DNA of 5,377 nt. It comes from Chloroflexota bacterium. Lineage in GTDB: Bacteria > Chloroflexota > Dehalococcoidia > SZUA-161. The notes beneath the pieces were generated by a model. It did not search any database and was not told the DNA's origin. It was given only the letters and a program-made list of their open reading frames with translations. Location: positions 1-5,377 of the forward strand of contig VGNW01000161.1 of the NCBI GenBank assembly GCA_016865955.1, written 5' to 3'. Position 1 is the stretch's first letter. Each line of letters begins with the position of its first letter. The position numbers were made by a program, and so were the translations under genes. Positions 5,338 to 5,377 of this stretch are shown here, piece by piece.

Positions 5338-5377
5338 CAAGGAGGGCTTTTAAGCTAACGAGGCGAAGAATATGGTT

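Noticed and set aside
5308..5358. A 16-codon open frame starting at ATG 5308 and overlapping the right 23-bp repeat.
   Set aside because: It is too short to support as a gene. The repeat alone explains the only notable sequence, and an alternative frame from ATG 5321 is just as open.
5372..5377. Possible start of a next gene (ATG GTT) at the right edge, with GAGGCG shortly before it.
   Set aside because: Only two codons lie inside the window, so nothing can be said about coding.

Overview
This window looks archaeal. It encodes an Orc1/Cdc6-type AAA+ initiator, a HerA-like ATPase and a ribbon-helix-helix plus winged-helix DNA-binding protein. Two genes also have TATA-like boxes about 26-27 bp upstream of their start codons, as expected for leaderless archaeal transcripts. 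A methanogen-like euryarchaeote is my guess at the host, but the lineage cannot be fixed from this sequence. The gene content (initiator, DNA-pumping ATPase, small DNA-binding proteins, DUF4326 protein) fits a plasmid, an integrated element or another accessory region better than core chromosome. No integrase, transposase, rRNA, tRNA or CRISPR array is visible.

Left part (1-1000, AT-rich, roughly 32-42% GC in the lines I counted). A minus-strand gene (17-424) encodes a small protein with an N-terminal ribbon-helix-helix and a C-terminal winged helix. Its promoter side (425-657) carries three copies of a 12-bp palindromic repeat at an exact 34-bp period, the most striking non-coding structure here. 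A second small minus-strand gene (658-966) ends in a DUF3072-like helical motif.

Middle (1099-3646, mostly 50-60% GC). Two overlapping plus-strand genes encode a helix-rich protein of unknown function and a large HerA/DUF87 ATPase fused to a winged helix and a C-terminal PD-(D/E)XK-type nuclease domain. Base composition drops to about 37-47% GC around 2941-3120, near the junction between ATPase and C-terminal modules.

Right part (3637-5377). A minus-strand DUF4326 gene overlaps the HerA gene tail to tail by 10 bp. A short divergent promoter region separates it from a plus-strand cdc6-like gene, which is followed 13 nt later by a 50-residue zinc-ribbon gene with a strong Shine-Dalgarno sequence. 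A 23-bp direct repeat (22 of 23 identical) lies upstream of the helical/HerA operon and again near the right edge, about 4.3 kb apart.

A reasonable working model, which is inference, is a replication/maintenance or defence module. The RHH-winged helix protein would bind the 34-bp-spaced repeats, the Cdc6-like protein would license replication or bind a nearby origin, and the HerA-nuclease with its helical partner would process or attack DNA.
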